A stretch of DNA of 44,442 bases from Porticoccus sp. GTDB taxonomy: Bacteria > Pseudomonadota > Gammaproteobacteria > Pseudomonadales > Porticoccaceae. Position numbers and translations under genes: made by a program. Below the pieces are notes generated by a model. It did no database searches, was not told the DNA's origin, and saw only the letters and a program-made list of their open reading frames with translations. Shown one piece after another: positions 32,729-43,120 of this stretch (positions are counted from its first letter, which is position 1; each line of letters opens with the position of its first letter). The DNA lies in the NCBI GenBank assembly GCA_018066715.1, contig JAGPWA010000026.1:1-44442 (forward strand). Direction: 5' to 3'.

Positions 32729-34144
32729 CTATACAACCAATTTTCTGGATTCCCGATTCAATCTGTTAATACCATTAATTGCAGCAAGACGGTATGCCTC
32801 GGCCATCGTTGGATAATTAAAGGTTGTACGAATAAAGTATTCTATCGTATTGGCTTCGCCAGTCTGATTCATAATCGCCTGACCGATATGAATGATCTCC
32901 GCAGCTTCAGCGCCAAAACAATGAACACCAAGAAGTTCCAGTGTCTCCTGATGAAATAGAATCTTCAGAACACCGACCTCCTCACCGGATATCTGGGCTC
33001 TGGCAATATTTTTGAAGTAGGCCCGACCAATTTCATAGGGCACCTGTTGTTCAGTAAGCTCCGACTCAGTTTTCCCTACATAACTAATTTCAGGAATAGT
33101 GTAGATTCCAGTTGCCACATCATCTACGTGGTAAATCTTGGACAAGCCACACATATGTGCCGCTGCAGATCGCCCTTGGTCATAGGCAGCACCAGCCAAT
33201 GCAGGCCAACCAACAACATCACCCGCTGCATAGATATTTTCTACTGAGGTTTGATAGTTATCATTAATGGTGACTTGTCCACGACGATCCACCTCCAGCC
33301 CTATCTCTTCAAGACCCATATTGCTGGTATTACCACTACGACCATTACAAAACAGTAGCGCCTCTGCGTGAACTCGCTTCCCCGATTTCAGCTCCATAGT
33401 AACGCCGTTATCACGAGTTTCGATCTGAGCATATTCTTCTTTGTGACGCACCGTAACGTTTAGGTCACGCAGGTGGTAGCTAAGAGCATCCGAAATTTCA
33501 TCATCCAGAAATGACAACAATCCATCCCGAGTATTAACCAGATCAACCCTGGTATCTAAACCAGCAAAAATTGAGGCATATTCACACCCAATAACACCGG
33601 CACCATAAATAATAATATTGCGAGGCGTTCTGTCCAGATTAAGAATAGAGTCACTATCAAAAATCCAGGGGTGGTCAAAGTCTACGTCTTCTGGATGATA
33701 GGGACTTGAGCCGGTGGCAATCAAGAAATGACGGCCTTCCATTGTATCGAAAGTACCATCAGGCTTAGTCAGTTTTAAATGAGTCGGGTCGATAAAGCTA
33801 GCACGCCCTACATGGAATTTAATTCGGTTTCTTGCATATTCACGAGTTCGCCCTTCAACCTGCTTATGAATCACCTGAGCAGCAGATTCCATGACTTCTG
33901 AAAAAGAGCACCAGCGGGGCTCACCCATGGTACGAAACATCGGCATAGTATTAAACTGAACCATCCGACGTACAGAGTGACGTAGTGCTTTAGAAGGAAT
34001 TGTTCCAAGGTGAGTACAGTTACCACCCACCATTTTTCGCTCGTCTACAATCGCTACAGACCAGCCCTGCTTCACCGCGGACATCGCGGCACCCTCACCA
34101 GCAGGACCACTGCCTACGATCACTAAGTCGTACTGAAAGTCAGC
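32729..34144 (-). CDS. sthA: Soluble (Si-specific) NAD(P)+ transhydrogenase
   Basis: FAD/NAD motifs [42 protein letters not shown] ([13 protein letters not shown]), [20 protein letters not shown]; start [12 protein letters not shown] at 34144 preferred over 34183. Confidence 0.93.
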   Translation of the reverse strand, partial: ADFQYDLVIVGSGPAGEGAAMSAVKQGWSVAIVDERKMVGGNCTHLGTIPSKALRHSVRRMVQFNTMPMFRTMGEPRWCSFSEVMESAAQVIHKQVEGRTREYARNRIKFHVGRASFIDPTHLKLTKPDGTFDTMEGRHFLIATGSSPYHPEDVDFDHPWIFDSDSILNLDRTPRNIIIYGAGVIGCEYASIFAGLDTRVDLVNTRDGLLSFLDDEISDALSYHLRDLNVTVRHKEEYAQIETRDNGVTMELKSGKRVHAEALLFCNGRSGNTSNMGLEEIGLEVDRRGQVTINDNYQTSVENIYAAGDVVGWPALAGAAYDQGRSAAAHMCGLSKIYHVDDVATGIYTIPEISYVGKTESELTEQQVPYEIGRAYFKNIARAQISGEEVGVLKILFHQETLELLGVHCFGAEAAEIIHIGQAIMNQTGEANTIEYFIRTTFNYPTMAEAYRLAAINGINRLNRESRKLVV

Positions 34145-34305
34145 CATCGATTTTACTCCGCATGCACTTGTGCTATTGCACAAAGTATCTAAATCGCGCC
34201 CATTGTGAACAACCTGATCCAGGATACAACGCCACTTTGGAGTTGTTTTTCAGTACTGACGCTGCATATCCCAAAACCGAATAGATTCTATAGTGCTAGA
34301 TTACG

Positions 34306-36183
34306 TTAATATTTTGACGCCACATCGGCGTCCTGGAGTAGCAACTCCTCATACGCCTGATATGCCTGACTAGCCCCGGTAGTCGCGACAGAAGAATCCA
34401 AAGCTCGCTGTTGCTGGGATCCAAGAGCACTATAGTCACCAGGCATTACTTTAACCAAAGAGATGAGCACAAAATCACCATTAGTAGCGATCAAACCATC
34501 AACAATGGGTGCTTCATCGGGCACCTGCATAGAAAAGACTTGCTGGCGCACCTTCTCATCCAAGTTGCCACCAAGCCGCTTAGTATCAAGACTCACCTGC
34601 CATTCCAAGCTCTCCGCCTTTGCGACGTCTTCAATAGTTTCTCCAGCACTAACCCGCTGCTTTAACTCTGTACCACGAGCAAGTAGCTGCTCTCTGGCAA
34701 ACTGTCCTTTTAAAGCCAACTCAATCTGTGGCTTTACTTCTTCAATAGACTTGAGGCGAGGAGCCATACGCTCACGAAGAGCTAATACTAAAAGATGATT
34801 ATCTGATAGCTCCAACACATCGCTGGCATAGCCTTCCTCTAACACGGTATCGCTAAAGGCCGCATTCACAAACTGTGGATTAGCGATAAGACCGATTCCA
34901 CCTGTTCGTCCAAATGGCGCTGACACTTTTAAGTCCAGGGCTGCCTGATCAGCAGTATCCTGTAGTGAATTGGCATTATAGGAAAGGTCTTTGAGTGTTT
35001 CTATGCGCTCAGGCATCAACTCCTGAGCTAATTGAAGCTCCAGTTCAGCACGAATTGAGGGTTCGAGCTTCTCTCGGCTTGGTACATCTGCAACTTTTTC
35101 TGCAATAAATTTGAGAATATGAACACCGGCATCGCTCTCCACAACATCCGACAGCTCACCCACAGAGAGGTTGTCCAATGCTAATTCAAGCGCATCAGGT
35201 AGGTCTCCTGTCTGTGTGAAACCGAGATCGCCCCCTTGCTCCGCCGTAATATAGTCTTCAGAAGACTCTTGAGCCAGTGCAGCAAAATCAGCACCACCTT
35301 TGAGTTTTTCCTGGATGGTCGAAATTTTGCTTAGGTGGCTACCATCATCCTGTTTTTCCAACAGAATATGTGCCACATGTCGAGATTGGCTGGACGCGGC
35401 TTCTGCCACTTTGGCTTGATAAAGGTCTTCTATCATCTCTTCATCAACAGAAACTTCTCCCGTTAAATCTGAGGGCTGTAATTCTATATATTCAACCACC
35501 AACTGTTCTTCCGTCATGAACCGCTCGGAATGACTGGTGTAGTACGCGTTGACGTCCTCTTCTGACACCTCTACTGAATCAAACATTGGTGCAGCTGGAA
35601 GTGTCAAATAGTAGAAATTACGAGTCTGTTCAGTCATACCCGCTAATAACGTCAGCTCTTGCTCGGTGGAAAAGCCCGTAACTGCTACGCCCTGGAGAAA
35701 TTGATTAAACAGCAATTCTGAACGAAGGAGTTTACTGTACGATGTTGGCGTAAAGCCCATCTGCCTCAAGGCAAAATCGTAACGATCAACATCGAATTTA
35801 CCATCCGCTTGAAACTCTGGCACATCCAATAACAAGTCATATATTGTTCGTTGAGCAACACCCATACCATGATCAATGGCGGTTTGCTCTACGACTTTCT
35901 TGCGAATCAGCTGCTGCATCACGGGTGCCCGCAGTTGCTCATCAGTGAGTAGAGCCGGGTCGATATTTTTGTAACGGCTGAGAAACTGTTGTCTCTGATT
36001 GTCTACCGCTTGCTGCAGACGAAACTCCGTAATTGTTTCACCATTGACATTGGCAGCTTCCTCAGTGGCACTGCCGCTGAGAAAAAGCGCATCTACACCA
36101 AATAAGGCAAATGGAATAATGATGATGGCAATTAATACACCCTTGGCCACACCATGAAGGTTGTCACGAAAGTCCTGCAGCAT
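34306..36183 (-). CDS. ppiD: Peptidyl-prolyl isomerase PpiD (SurA_N plus parvulin)
   Basis: MLQDFRDNLHGVAKGVLIAIIIIPFALFGVD membrane anchor; parvulin domain SRHVAHILLE...GGDLGFTQTGDLP; synteny with hupB. Confidence 0.92.
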   Translation of the reverse strand: MLQDFRDNLHGVAKGVLIAIIIIPFALFGVDALFLSGSATEEAANVNGETITEFRLQQAVDNQRQQFLSRYKNIDPALLTDEQLRAPVMQQLIRKKVVEQTAIDHGMGVAQRTIYDLLLDVPEFQADGKFDVDRYDFALRQMGFTPTSYSKLLRSELLFNQFLQGVAVTGFSTEQELTLLAGMTEQTRNFYYLTLPAAPMFDSVEVSEEDVNAYYTSHSERFMTEEQLVVEYIELQPSDLTGEVSVDEEMIEDLYQAKVAEAASSQSRHVAHILLEKQDDGSHLSKISTIQEKLKGGADFAALAQESSEDYITAEQGGDLGFTQTGDLPDALELALDNLSVGELSDVVESDAGVHILKFIAEKVADVPSREKLEPSIRAELELQLAQELMPERIETLKDLSYNANSLQDTADQAALDLKVSAPFGRTGGIGLIANPQFVNAAFSDTVLEEGYASDVLELSDNHLLVLALRERMAPRLKSIEEVKPQIELALKGQFAREQLLARGTELKQRVSAGETIEDVAKAESLEWQVSLDTKRLGGNLDEKVRQQVFSMQVPDEAPIVDGLIATNGDFVLISLVKVMPGDYSALGSQQQRALDSSVATTGASQAYQAYEELLLQDADVASKY

Positions 36184-36231
36184 AGAATTCTCTTGGCTTA
36201 GATATAGATAAAACGGTTTAAGTTGTTATAT

Positions 36232-36266
36232 AAAAAAAAGGCGCATCTGCGATGCGCCTTTTTTTT
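36232..36266 (-). terminator. Rho-independent terminator downstream of hupB
   Basis: AAAAAAAAGGCGCATC TGC GATGCGCCTTTTTTTT. Confidence 0.93.
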
Positions 36267-36298
36267 GTTTGAAAAGCTCAAACAAAAAGCACTGTCAC

Positions 36299-36571
36299 TT
36301 AATTAACAGCGTCTTTTAATGCTTTACCCGCTTTAAAGCTAGGTACATTAGCAGCTTTAATCTGGATTTCAGCACCAGTTTGTGGGTTACGACCGGCACG
36401 CGCAGCACGATGTTTTACCGAAAAGGTGCCGAAACCTACCAGAGACACTTGGTCACCATTGCTCAGCGCACTGGCTACTGCATCAACAGCTGCATCCAGA
36501 GCACGCCCAGCAGAGGCTTTTGACAGGTCGGCAGCATCAGCAATAGCATCAACGAGTTCAGATTTATTCAC
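36299..36571 (-). CDS. hupB: DNA-binding protein HU-beta
   Basis: [32 protein letters not shown]...[49 protein letters not shown]. Confidence 0.97.
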   Translation of the reverse strand: MNKSELVDAIADAADLSKASAGRALDAAVDAVASALSNGDQVSLVGFGTFSVKHRAARAGRNPQTGAEIQIKAANVPSFKAGKALKDAVN

Positions 36572-36704
36572 ATTAATCCCCTTTTATTATGTTTGATTAA
36601 GACTGTTCACCTGTAACACACAACTGAACAATACTTAACTTCAGTCAGCGGTATATGCGATGACCGGAACTTTATACCAATCCCCAGAAACCCGGTCAAG
36701 CAGT

Positions 36705-39116
36705 TTAGTGAGTATTTATGCGGGTTGTAGCCTCACCGGTTGTTTTCTTGCTCTCTGAGTCGACCTGTTTATATTCATCATCGGACAAAGGCTCCGGTTT
36801 ATGCTGCAGTGCAATCTCCAAAACCTCATCAATCCAACGTACTGGATGAATATCAAGGTCTGCTTTAATGTTCTCCGGTATCTCCTTGAGGTCCCTCTCA
36901 TTTTCATGAGGAATAATCACGGTACGAATGCCACCGCGATGGGCTGCCAGTAACTTTTCTTTCAGCCCGCCAATCTTTAATGCCTGCCCTCGGAGGGTAA
37001 TTTCTCCAGTCATTGCCACATCTGCACGCACGGGAATACCCGTCAGTACAGAAACGAAGGCTGTACACATGGCAATACCCGCACTGGGGCCATCTTTGGG
37101 TGTTGCACCTTCCGGCACATGGATATGCAAATCGATCGACTGGTGAAAATCACGACGAATGCCTAGTACCTGCGCGCGACTTCTCACAACAGTCAATGCT
37201 GCCTGAATAGACTCCTGCATCACATCGCCCAATGAACCAGTTTTCACCATTTGGCCTTTACCAGGAACGGCAGCGGACTCAATAGTCAGCAGCTCACCAC
37301 CCACCTGAGTCCATGCGAGCCCTGTTACCTGGCCGACCTGACTCTCTTCCTCTGCTCTACCGAAGTCGAACTTACGGACACCAAGCAAGTCTTCTAGCTC
37401 ATCCGGTGTCACATTGAACAATGCCTGAGCACCTTCCCGAACATGCTTTGTCACAACTTTTCGACAGATTTTAGCTAGTGCACGCTCAAGGCCACGAACA
37501 CCCGCCTCTCGAGTGTAGTAACGAATAACATCCTGCATCGCAGCCCCATCAACATCGAGCTCATCGACTTTGAGCCCATTGGCTTTGCGCTGTTTTGGTA
37601 GCAAATATTTGAGTGCAATATTTACCTTCTCATCCTCGGTATAACCGGGGATACGAATCACTTCCAGTCGATCCAGCAATGGACCCGGAATATTCATCGA
37701 GTTGGCAGTACAGATGAACATAACCTCGGAAAGATCGTAATCAACTTCGAGATAATGGTCATTAAAACGATTATTTTGCTCTGGATCGAGCACCTCCAGC
37801 ATAGCCGAAGCGGGGTCACCTCGGTGATCCACCCCCATTTTGTCAATTTCATCCAACAAAAACAGTGGGTTTTTCACTTCAGCCTTGGCTAACTTCTGAA
37901 TCACCTTTCCTGGTAACGAGCCTATGTAGGTACGACGGTGGCCACGAATTTCTGCTTCATCGCGCACTCCACCCAAAGACATCCGAACATACTTCCGGCC
38001 AGTAGCCTTGGCGATAGATTCACCCAGTGAGGTTTTACCCACACCCGGTGGGCCAACCAGACAAAGCACCGGTCCTTTAAGCTTTTTCACACGTTGCTGA
38101 ACCGCGAGAAACTCCAGAATACGTTCCTTTACCTCTTCAAGACCGTAGTGATCCTCGTTCAGTGTTTTCTCAGCACGCGCCAAATCATGTTTAACTCTGG
38201 AGCGTTTCTTCCACGGCACACCAACCATCCAGTCAATGTAACCACGTAGTACTGAAGCCTCGGCAGACATCGGAGACATCATCTTCAACTTATTTAACTC
38301 AGATTTAGATTTATCTAAAGCATACTTGGGCATACCCGCTTCATTAATCTTGGTTTCGAGTTGCTCTATGTCACTACCACCCTCTTCTGCCTCACCAAGC
38401 TCTTTTTGAATGGCCTTCATCTGTTCGTTGAGGTAGTACTCTTTCTGGCTTTTTTCCATTTGCTTTTTAACGCGGCCACGGATTCGCTGCTCCACTTCAA
38501 AAAGCTCAATTTCAGACTCCATCAGCGCCAATAAGTGTTCTAACCGAGGACTTAGTTCTGGGGTTTCCAGAATTTCCTGCTTCTGCTCAACACTCAGGGT
38601 CATATGCGTAGCTAAGGTATCTGCCAGACGGCTTAAATCGTCAATGCCAGCAACCGTACTCACCACTTCAGAAGGGATTTTCTTACTGAGATTTACATAC
38701 TGCTCGAACTGAGTTAGCGCTGACCGCATCAGGGCATCAGCTTCTACCCCAGATAGGCTCTCACTGGGCATCACATCATAATTACCCACAAAGTAGCCCA
38801 GCGAATCATCAATGGCATTAATCTTAACTCGATCAGCTCCCTCCACAAGTACCTTAACCGTACCGTCTGGCAGCTTGAGCATTTGCAAAACCGTTGACAG
38901 GGTTCCTACTCGATAAAGGTCATCAGCTTCTGGATCATCTTCAGCTGCCGACTTCTGAGCGACGAGTAGGATTTGTTTCTCCTCGACCATAGCCTCTTCC
39001 AAGGCAAGAATTGACTTCTCACGACCAACAAATAGAGGAATAACCATATGAGGATAAACCACCACATCGCGTAGTGGTAACATCGTTAACTCATTGTGCT
39101 CAGTGTTCTCTCCCAT
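36705..39116 (-). CDS. lon: ATP-dependent protease Lon
   Basis: [20 protein letters not shown], Walker [16 protein letters not shown], catalytic [14 protein letters not shown]. Confidence 0.98.
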   Translation of the reverse strand: MGENTEHNELTMLPLRDVVVYPHMVIPLFVGREKSILALEEAMVEEKQILLVAQKSAAEDDPEADDLYRVGTLSTVLQMLKLPDGTVKVLVEGADRVKINAIDDSLGYFVGNYDVMPSESLSGVEADALMRSALTQFEQYVNLSKKIPSEVVSTVAGIDDLSRLADTLATHMTLSVEQKQEILETPELSPRLEHLLALMESEIELFEVEQRIRGRVKKQMEKSQKEYYLNEQMKAIQKELGEAEEGGSDIEQLETKINEAGMPKYALDKSKSELNKLKMMSPMSAEASVLRGYIDWMVGVPWKKRSRVKHDLARAEKTLNEDHYGLEEVKERILEFLAVQQRVKKLKGPVLCLVGPPGVGKTSLGESIAKATGRKYVRMSLGGVRDEAEIRGHRRTYIGSLPGKVIQKLAKAEVKNPLFLLDEIDKMGVDHRGDPASAMLEVLDPEQNNRFNDHYLEVDYDLSEVMFICTANSMNIPGPLLDRLEVIRIPGYTEDEKVNIALKYLLPKQRKANGLKVDELDVDGAAMQDVIRYYTREAGVRGLERALAKICRKVVTKHVREGAQALFNVTPDELEDLLGVRKFDFGRAEEESQVGQVTGLAWTQVGGELLTIESAAVPGKGQMVKTGSLGDVMQESIQAALTVVRSRAQVLGIRRDFHQSIDLHIHVPEGATPKDGPSAGIAMCTAFVSVLTGIPVRADVAMTGEITLRGQALKIGGLKEKLLAAHRGGIRTVIIPHENERDLKEIPENIKADLDIHPVRWIDEVLEIALQHKPEPLSDDEYKQVDSESKKTTGEATTRINTH

Positions 39117-39160
39117 TCTCTAACCTCGTATGGAGAATTTTAATAGTTTAAGCTTACCGC

Positions 39161-39190
39161 AAATATGGGGCCGTGACGGATAAAAACAAG
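39161..39190 (-). promoter_or_regulatory. Putative sigma-32 (heat-shock) promoter of lon
   Basis: Minus strand: CTTGTTT (39190-39184), 13-nt spacer, CCCCATATTT (39170-39161), close to consensus CTTGAAA-N11-16-CCCCATnT; lies upstream of the lon ATG. Confidence 0.75.
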
Positions 39191-39223
39191 TGACATATAT
39201 TCGATTATTTATCTGGACACAAT

Positions 39224-39248
39224 AAAAAAGGGCCCGATTGGGCCCTTT
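39224..39248 (-). terminator. Rho-independent terminator downstream of clpX
   Basis: AAAAAAGGGCCC GATT GGGCCCTTT; 8-bp stem, U-tract on minus-strand RNA. Confidence 0.88.
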
Positions 39249-39265
39249 GAGTTATGCATTATTTA

Positions 39266-40555
39266 TTATTCTTCACTGGCGGCTTTCTTCTGCTCAACAT
39301 TTTCGTAAACCATCATAGGTTCAGCCTCACCACGAATAACCGAACTATCGATCACTACCTTCCCAACATTATCCATGGAAGGGATGCTGTACATGGTATC
39401 TAGCAATACGTTTTCAATGATTGAACGAAGACCACGAGCACCCGTTTTCCGCTCAAGTGCTCTATCGGCAATTTCTTCCAGTGCATCCTGACGAATATCC
39501 AATTCAACCCCTTCCATCTCAAACAGCGTACCGTACTGCTTCACGAGAGAGTTTTTCGGCTCAATTAGAATATTGACCAATGCATCCCGGTCCAGCTCTT
39601 CCAAAGTAGCAATGACGGGCAAACGCCCCACAAACTCAGGAATAAGGACGTAGCGCACCAAATCTTCGGGTTCAAGATCAACCAGTGTCTGACCAATATT
39701 TTTGTCAGTTTCCTTACTTTTCACTTCGGCACTGAAACCAATGCCGCCCTTATCAGAGCGATCTTGAATCACTTTTTCCAGCCCTGAAAAAGCGCCACCA
39801 CAAATAAACAGGATATTAGAGGTGTCTACCTGTAGAAACTCTTGTTGGGGATGCTTACGACCACCTTGAGGAGGAACGGAGGCAACAGTACCCTCTATCA
39901 GCTTCAGCAGTGCTTGTTGAACGCCTTCGCCCGATACATCCCGAGTAATAGAAGGGTTGTCTGACTTGCGGGATATTTTGTCAATTTCATCCAGGTACAC
40001 AATGCCACGTTGTGCCTTTTCCACATCGTAGTCGCATTTCTGCAACAGCTTCTGAATGATATTCTCTACATCCTCGCCGACATAACCTGCTTCGGTAAGT
40101 GTTGTTGCATCTGCGATGGTAAAGGGGACATCCAATAGTCTCGCCAGCGTCTCCGCTAAGAGGGTTTTACCACTACCAGTGGGGCCGACCAACAGGATAT
40201 TACTTTTACCTAGTTCAATCTCACCGCCAATGTCTGAACCACTGCTTTGCAGCCGCTTGTAATGGTTGTAAACAGCGACAGATAGAATTTTTTTAGCACG
40301 CTCCTGACCAATAACGTATTGGCCAAGCGTGTCATTGATTTCAACTGGCTTGGGTAGGTTTTCGCTCGCTGACTCAGAGTCCGCTTCCTGAACTTCCTCA
40401 GAAATAATGTCGTTACATAGATCGACACATTCGTCACAGATAAACACAGAAGGGCCCGCAATCAGTTTGCGCACTTCATGCTGACTTTTTCCACAGAAAG
40501 AACAGTACAACAGCTTTCCGTCGTCTTCACCGCTTCCGTTTTTTTCGTCGCTCAT
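39266..40555 (-). CDS. clpX: ATP-dependent Clp protease ATP-binding subunit ClpX
   Basis: N-terminal Zn finger [32 protein letters not shown]; Walker [16 protein letters not shown]. Confidence 0.98.
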   Translation of the reverse strand: MSDEKNGSGEDDGKLLYCSFCGKSQHEVRKLIAGPSVFICDECVDLCNDIISEEVQEADSESASENLPKPVEINDTLGQYVIGQERAKKILSVAVYNHYKRLQSSGSDIGGEIELGKSNILLVGPTGSGKTLLAETLARLLDVPFTIADATTLTEAGYVGEDVENIIQKLLQKCDYDVEKAQRGIVYLDEIDKISRKSDNPSITRDVSGEGVQQALLKLIEGTVASVPPQGGRKHPQQEFLQVDTSNILFICGGAFSGLEKVIQDRSDKGGIGFSAEVKSKETDKNIGQTLVDLEPEDLVRYVLIPEFVGRLPVIATLEELDRDALVNILIEPKNSLVKQYGTLFEMEGVELDIRQDALEEIADRALERKTGARGLRSIIENVLLDTMYSIPSMDNVGKVVIDSSVIRGEAEPMMVYENVEQKKAASEE

Positions 40556-40657
40556 AACTCTATCTCAACATCCTCACCCGGCAAAGGGCAGAATAAATTC
40601 TTAAAAATCAATAAACTACAATTTTTTATGTCTGTGTTTCTTAAAAGACTACCCATT

Positions 40658-41287
40658 CTAAGGACGCTTGTCCAGCACCTCATCAATCAATCCGTAAGCT
40701 TTGGATTGCTCTGCATCCATGAAATTATCGCGCTCAGTGTCCTCAGCAATCTTCTCTATCGGTTGGCCGGTATGATGGGCCAGACACTCATTGAGCCTCT
40801 CCCGTATCTTGAGAATTTCCTGAGCATGGATATGGATATCAGTAGCTTGCCCTTGAGCACCACCACTAGGCTGATGAATCATATTGCGAGAATTGGGCAA
40901 GCAATAGCGCTTACCTGGGGCGCCGGCTGCCAGAAGAAAAGCACCCATACTGGCTGCTTGACCAATACACATGGTACTCACATCAGGTTTGATAAATTGC
41001 ATGGTGTCATAGATAGACATACCTGCCGTCACAGAACCGCCAGGTGAGTTGATATACAAGTGAATATCTTTGTCCGGATTTTCGGATTCCAAGAACAATA
41101 ACTGGGCCACTACCAGATTAGCCATGTAATCCTCAACAGGGCCAACCAGAAAAATGACTCGCTCCTTTAAGAGGCGAGAGTAAATATCATAAGAGCGTTC
41201 ACCCCGGGCCGACTGCTCAACAACAATAGGGACCAAACCACCCGCATTTTGAACACCCGCACTGGGTGACGACAGATCAAAATTCAT
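40658..41287 (-). CDS. clpP: ATP-dependent Clp protease proteolytic subunit ClpP
   Basis: [65 protein letters not shown]. Confidence 0.97.
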   Translation of the reverse strand: MNFDLSSPSAGVQNAGGLVPIVVEQSARGERSYDIYSRLLKERVIFLVGPVEDYMANLVVAQLLFLESENPDKDIHLYINSPGGSVTAGMSIYDTMQFIKPDVSTMCIGQAASMGAFLLAAGAPGKRYCLPNSRNMIHQPSGGAQGQATDIHIHAQEILKIRERLNECLAHHTGQPIEKIAEDTERDNFMDAEQSKAYGLIDEVLDKRP

Positions 41288-41476
41288 AGTAACTCACTCG
41301 AAAAAACCACGTATCGGTGCATTGTAACCGGGCCTCAAGATAAGGCAAGCCAGGCATTGCCTAGCAATAGGAAACACAACGACCTAAGGAGGGTGCACAA
41401 CTAAAATTGATTAAAGCTATAAAACTCTGGATAACTGACTGACTATGTCAAAAAACCTTATCCATTGTCGCTCTCC

Positions 41477-41512
41477 ATATACTCCTGAGCCAATTTAAAC
41501 TCAGGAATATAT
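41477..41512. other. Stem-loop in the tig-clpP intergenic region
   Basis: ATATACTCCTGAG (41477-41489), 10-nt loop, CTCAGGAATATAT (41500-41512); 12 of 13 positions pair; no U-tract after it on the minus strand. Confidence 0.65.
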
Positions 41513-41530
41513 GAAAAAGCCTGGGGAGCA

Positions 41531-42862
41531 TTAGCCTTCGGCAGCTAACTGTTCTGGGTCAGGGGTAACGGCTGTTTGATAATCAACATGATCTTCAGTA
41601 ACCACTGCCAGGGACAATACATGGTCAATAACTTGATCCTGCAGAACAGACGTTTCCATTCCTTTCAGTAAGTCCTGATTACCGTAGTAATGATTCATCA
41701 CTTCTTCTGATTGGGCATAAGTAGACGCGATTTCTTCAATATGGCCACGAACTTTATCTGAATCAACCTTAATCTCATTCGCCTTGATGATTTCATTCAC
41801 CACCAAGCCTACAGCTGCACGACGCTTGGCCTGATCCATAAACATCTCATCAGGCAACATGGAGGCATCAAATTCACTTTCACCACCACTAGTGAGCTTC
41901 TGGTGCATCTGATTCTTCAAGCTAGTAATTTCGTTTGCGAGAAAGGCCTGGGGAATATCCAGATCACTGTGTAATGCAAACAACTGCTCCATTACACGGC
42001 TCTTGGTTTTTCCTTGAAGTGCGTTTTTCAAATCGCGCTCCATATTCTCACTTACAGCAGTACGGAATGCCGCTTCATCACCGGACTCAAGGCCATAGTG
42101 CGCAAAAAACTCTTCATTGAGTTCTGGCAATTCTGGTTCTTTTACCGCCTTCAATTTAATCGTAAACTCGACAGCTACCCCGCGTAACTCTTCCGCATGG
42201 TAGTTCTCGGGGAAAGTCAGAGGAACCACTTTTTCCTCACCAATAGACATCCCAGCAACGGCCTCTTCAAAACCTTCAATCGCCTTGCCAGAGCCAAGTG
42301 TAAGAGGGAAATCTTCAGATGAGCCACCCTCAAATTCTTCGCCATCTCTCCTACCAACAAAATCGATAAGAGCTTCATCACGTTCAGTCGCTGGTCGGTC
42401 AACCTCAACCCATGTGGCATGCTGCATCCGCAAAGCGTCAACCATGATGTCAACATCACTGTCACTCACTTCAGAAACAGGTTTAACGATCTCGACCTTG
42501 GACAGATCTACCAACTGAACTTCAGGTAACACCTCAAAAGTAGCAATAAACTCCAAATCTTGGCCCGGTTCAGCCTTGCTTGGTTCAATCACTGGCTGGC
42601 CAGCAGGTACGATCTCTTCTTGGGCAATAGCCTCAAAGAAAGCCTCTCTCACCACATCTCCAATCACTTCCTGGCGAATACCTGCACCAAAACGCTGATT
42701 CACAACGCTCAATGGCACCTTGCCCTTACGAAAGCCGTCTATGCGAACAGTTTTACTCGCCTTATCTAGGCGCTCACGCACTTGGCTTTCAATACGCTCT
42801 GCTGGTACCCCGATGGTCAGCTTACGTTCTAGGCCGGAAGTCGTTTCAATGGAAACCTGCAT
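41531..42862 (-). CDS. tig: Trigger factor
   Basis: MQVSIETTSGLERKLTIGVPAERI...RLDKASKTVRIDGFRKGKVPLSVVNQRFG; FKBP domain; tig-clpP-clpX-lon-hupB synteny. Confidence 0.97.
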   Translation of the reverse strand: MQVSIETTSGLERKLTIGVPAERIESQVRERLDKASKTVRIDGFRKGKVPLSVVNQRFGAGIRQEVIGDVVREAFFEAIAQEEIVPAGQPVIEPSKAEPGQDLEFIATFEVLPEVQLVDLSKVEIVKPVSEVSDSDVDIMVDALRMQHATWVEVDRPATERDEALIDFVGRRDGEEFEGGSSEDFPLTLGSGKAIEGFEEAVAGMSIGEEKVVPLTFPENYHAEELRGVAVEFTIKLKAVKEPELPELNEEFFAHYGLESGDEAAFRTAVSENMERDLKNALQGKTKSRVMEQLFALHSDLDIPQAFLANEITSLKNQMHQKLTSGGESEFDASMLPDEMFMDQAKRRAAVGLVVNEIIKANEIKVDSDKVRGHIEEIASTYAQSEEVMNHYYGNQDLLKGMETSVLQDQVIDHVLSLAVVTEDHVDYQTAVTPDPEQLAAEG

Positions 42863-42899
42863 GATTTTCCTCTAAATAGTTACTTGCTTATTAATTAAT

Positions 42900-42984
42900 T
42901 GGTGCGGACGGAGAGACTTGAACTCTCACACTTCTCAGTACCAGAACCTAAATCTGGCGCGTCTACCAATTCCGCCACGTCCGC
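42900..42984 (-). tRNA. tRNA-Leu (anticodon UAG), CCA encoded
   Basis: Minus strand GCGGACGTGGCGGAATTGGTAGACGCGCCAGATTTAGGTTCTGGTACTGAGAAGTGTGAGAGTTCAAGTCTCTCCGTCCGCACCA; 7-bp acceptor stem, anticodon stem CCAGA/TCTGG with loop TTTAGGT, long variable arm. Confidence 0.96.
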
Positions 42985-43041
42985 AGAATGTCGAGTATCA
43001 ACTAGGTAGCGACAGGAGGTCGCCCTCGACAAGGGGTGGGG

Positions 43042-43070
43042 ATTCTGCCACAGCGGGCACCCCTGATCAA
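43042..43070 (-). promoter_or_regulatory. Putative sigma-70 promoter for tRNA-Leu(-tig)
   Basis: Minus strand TTGATC, 17-nt spacer, CAGAAT, then GC-rich discriminator CCCCACCCC; each hexamer matches 4 of 6. Confidence 0.4.
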
Positions 43071-43120
43071 CAAAATAAATAGAGAGATTAGCAGAGGCTA
43101 TTATTAGCCTTCACCGGCGA

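Noticed and set aside
40478-41047. 189-aa + strand ORF
   Set aside because: Antisense to the clpX start and clpP; both sense genes are unambiguous.
41288-41530. Search for a sigma-32 promoter upstream of clpP
   Set aside because: CTTGAGG present, but no CCCCAT-type -10 at suitable spacing; TTGACA at about 41.44 kb also lacks a well-spaced -10.
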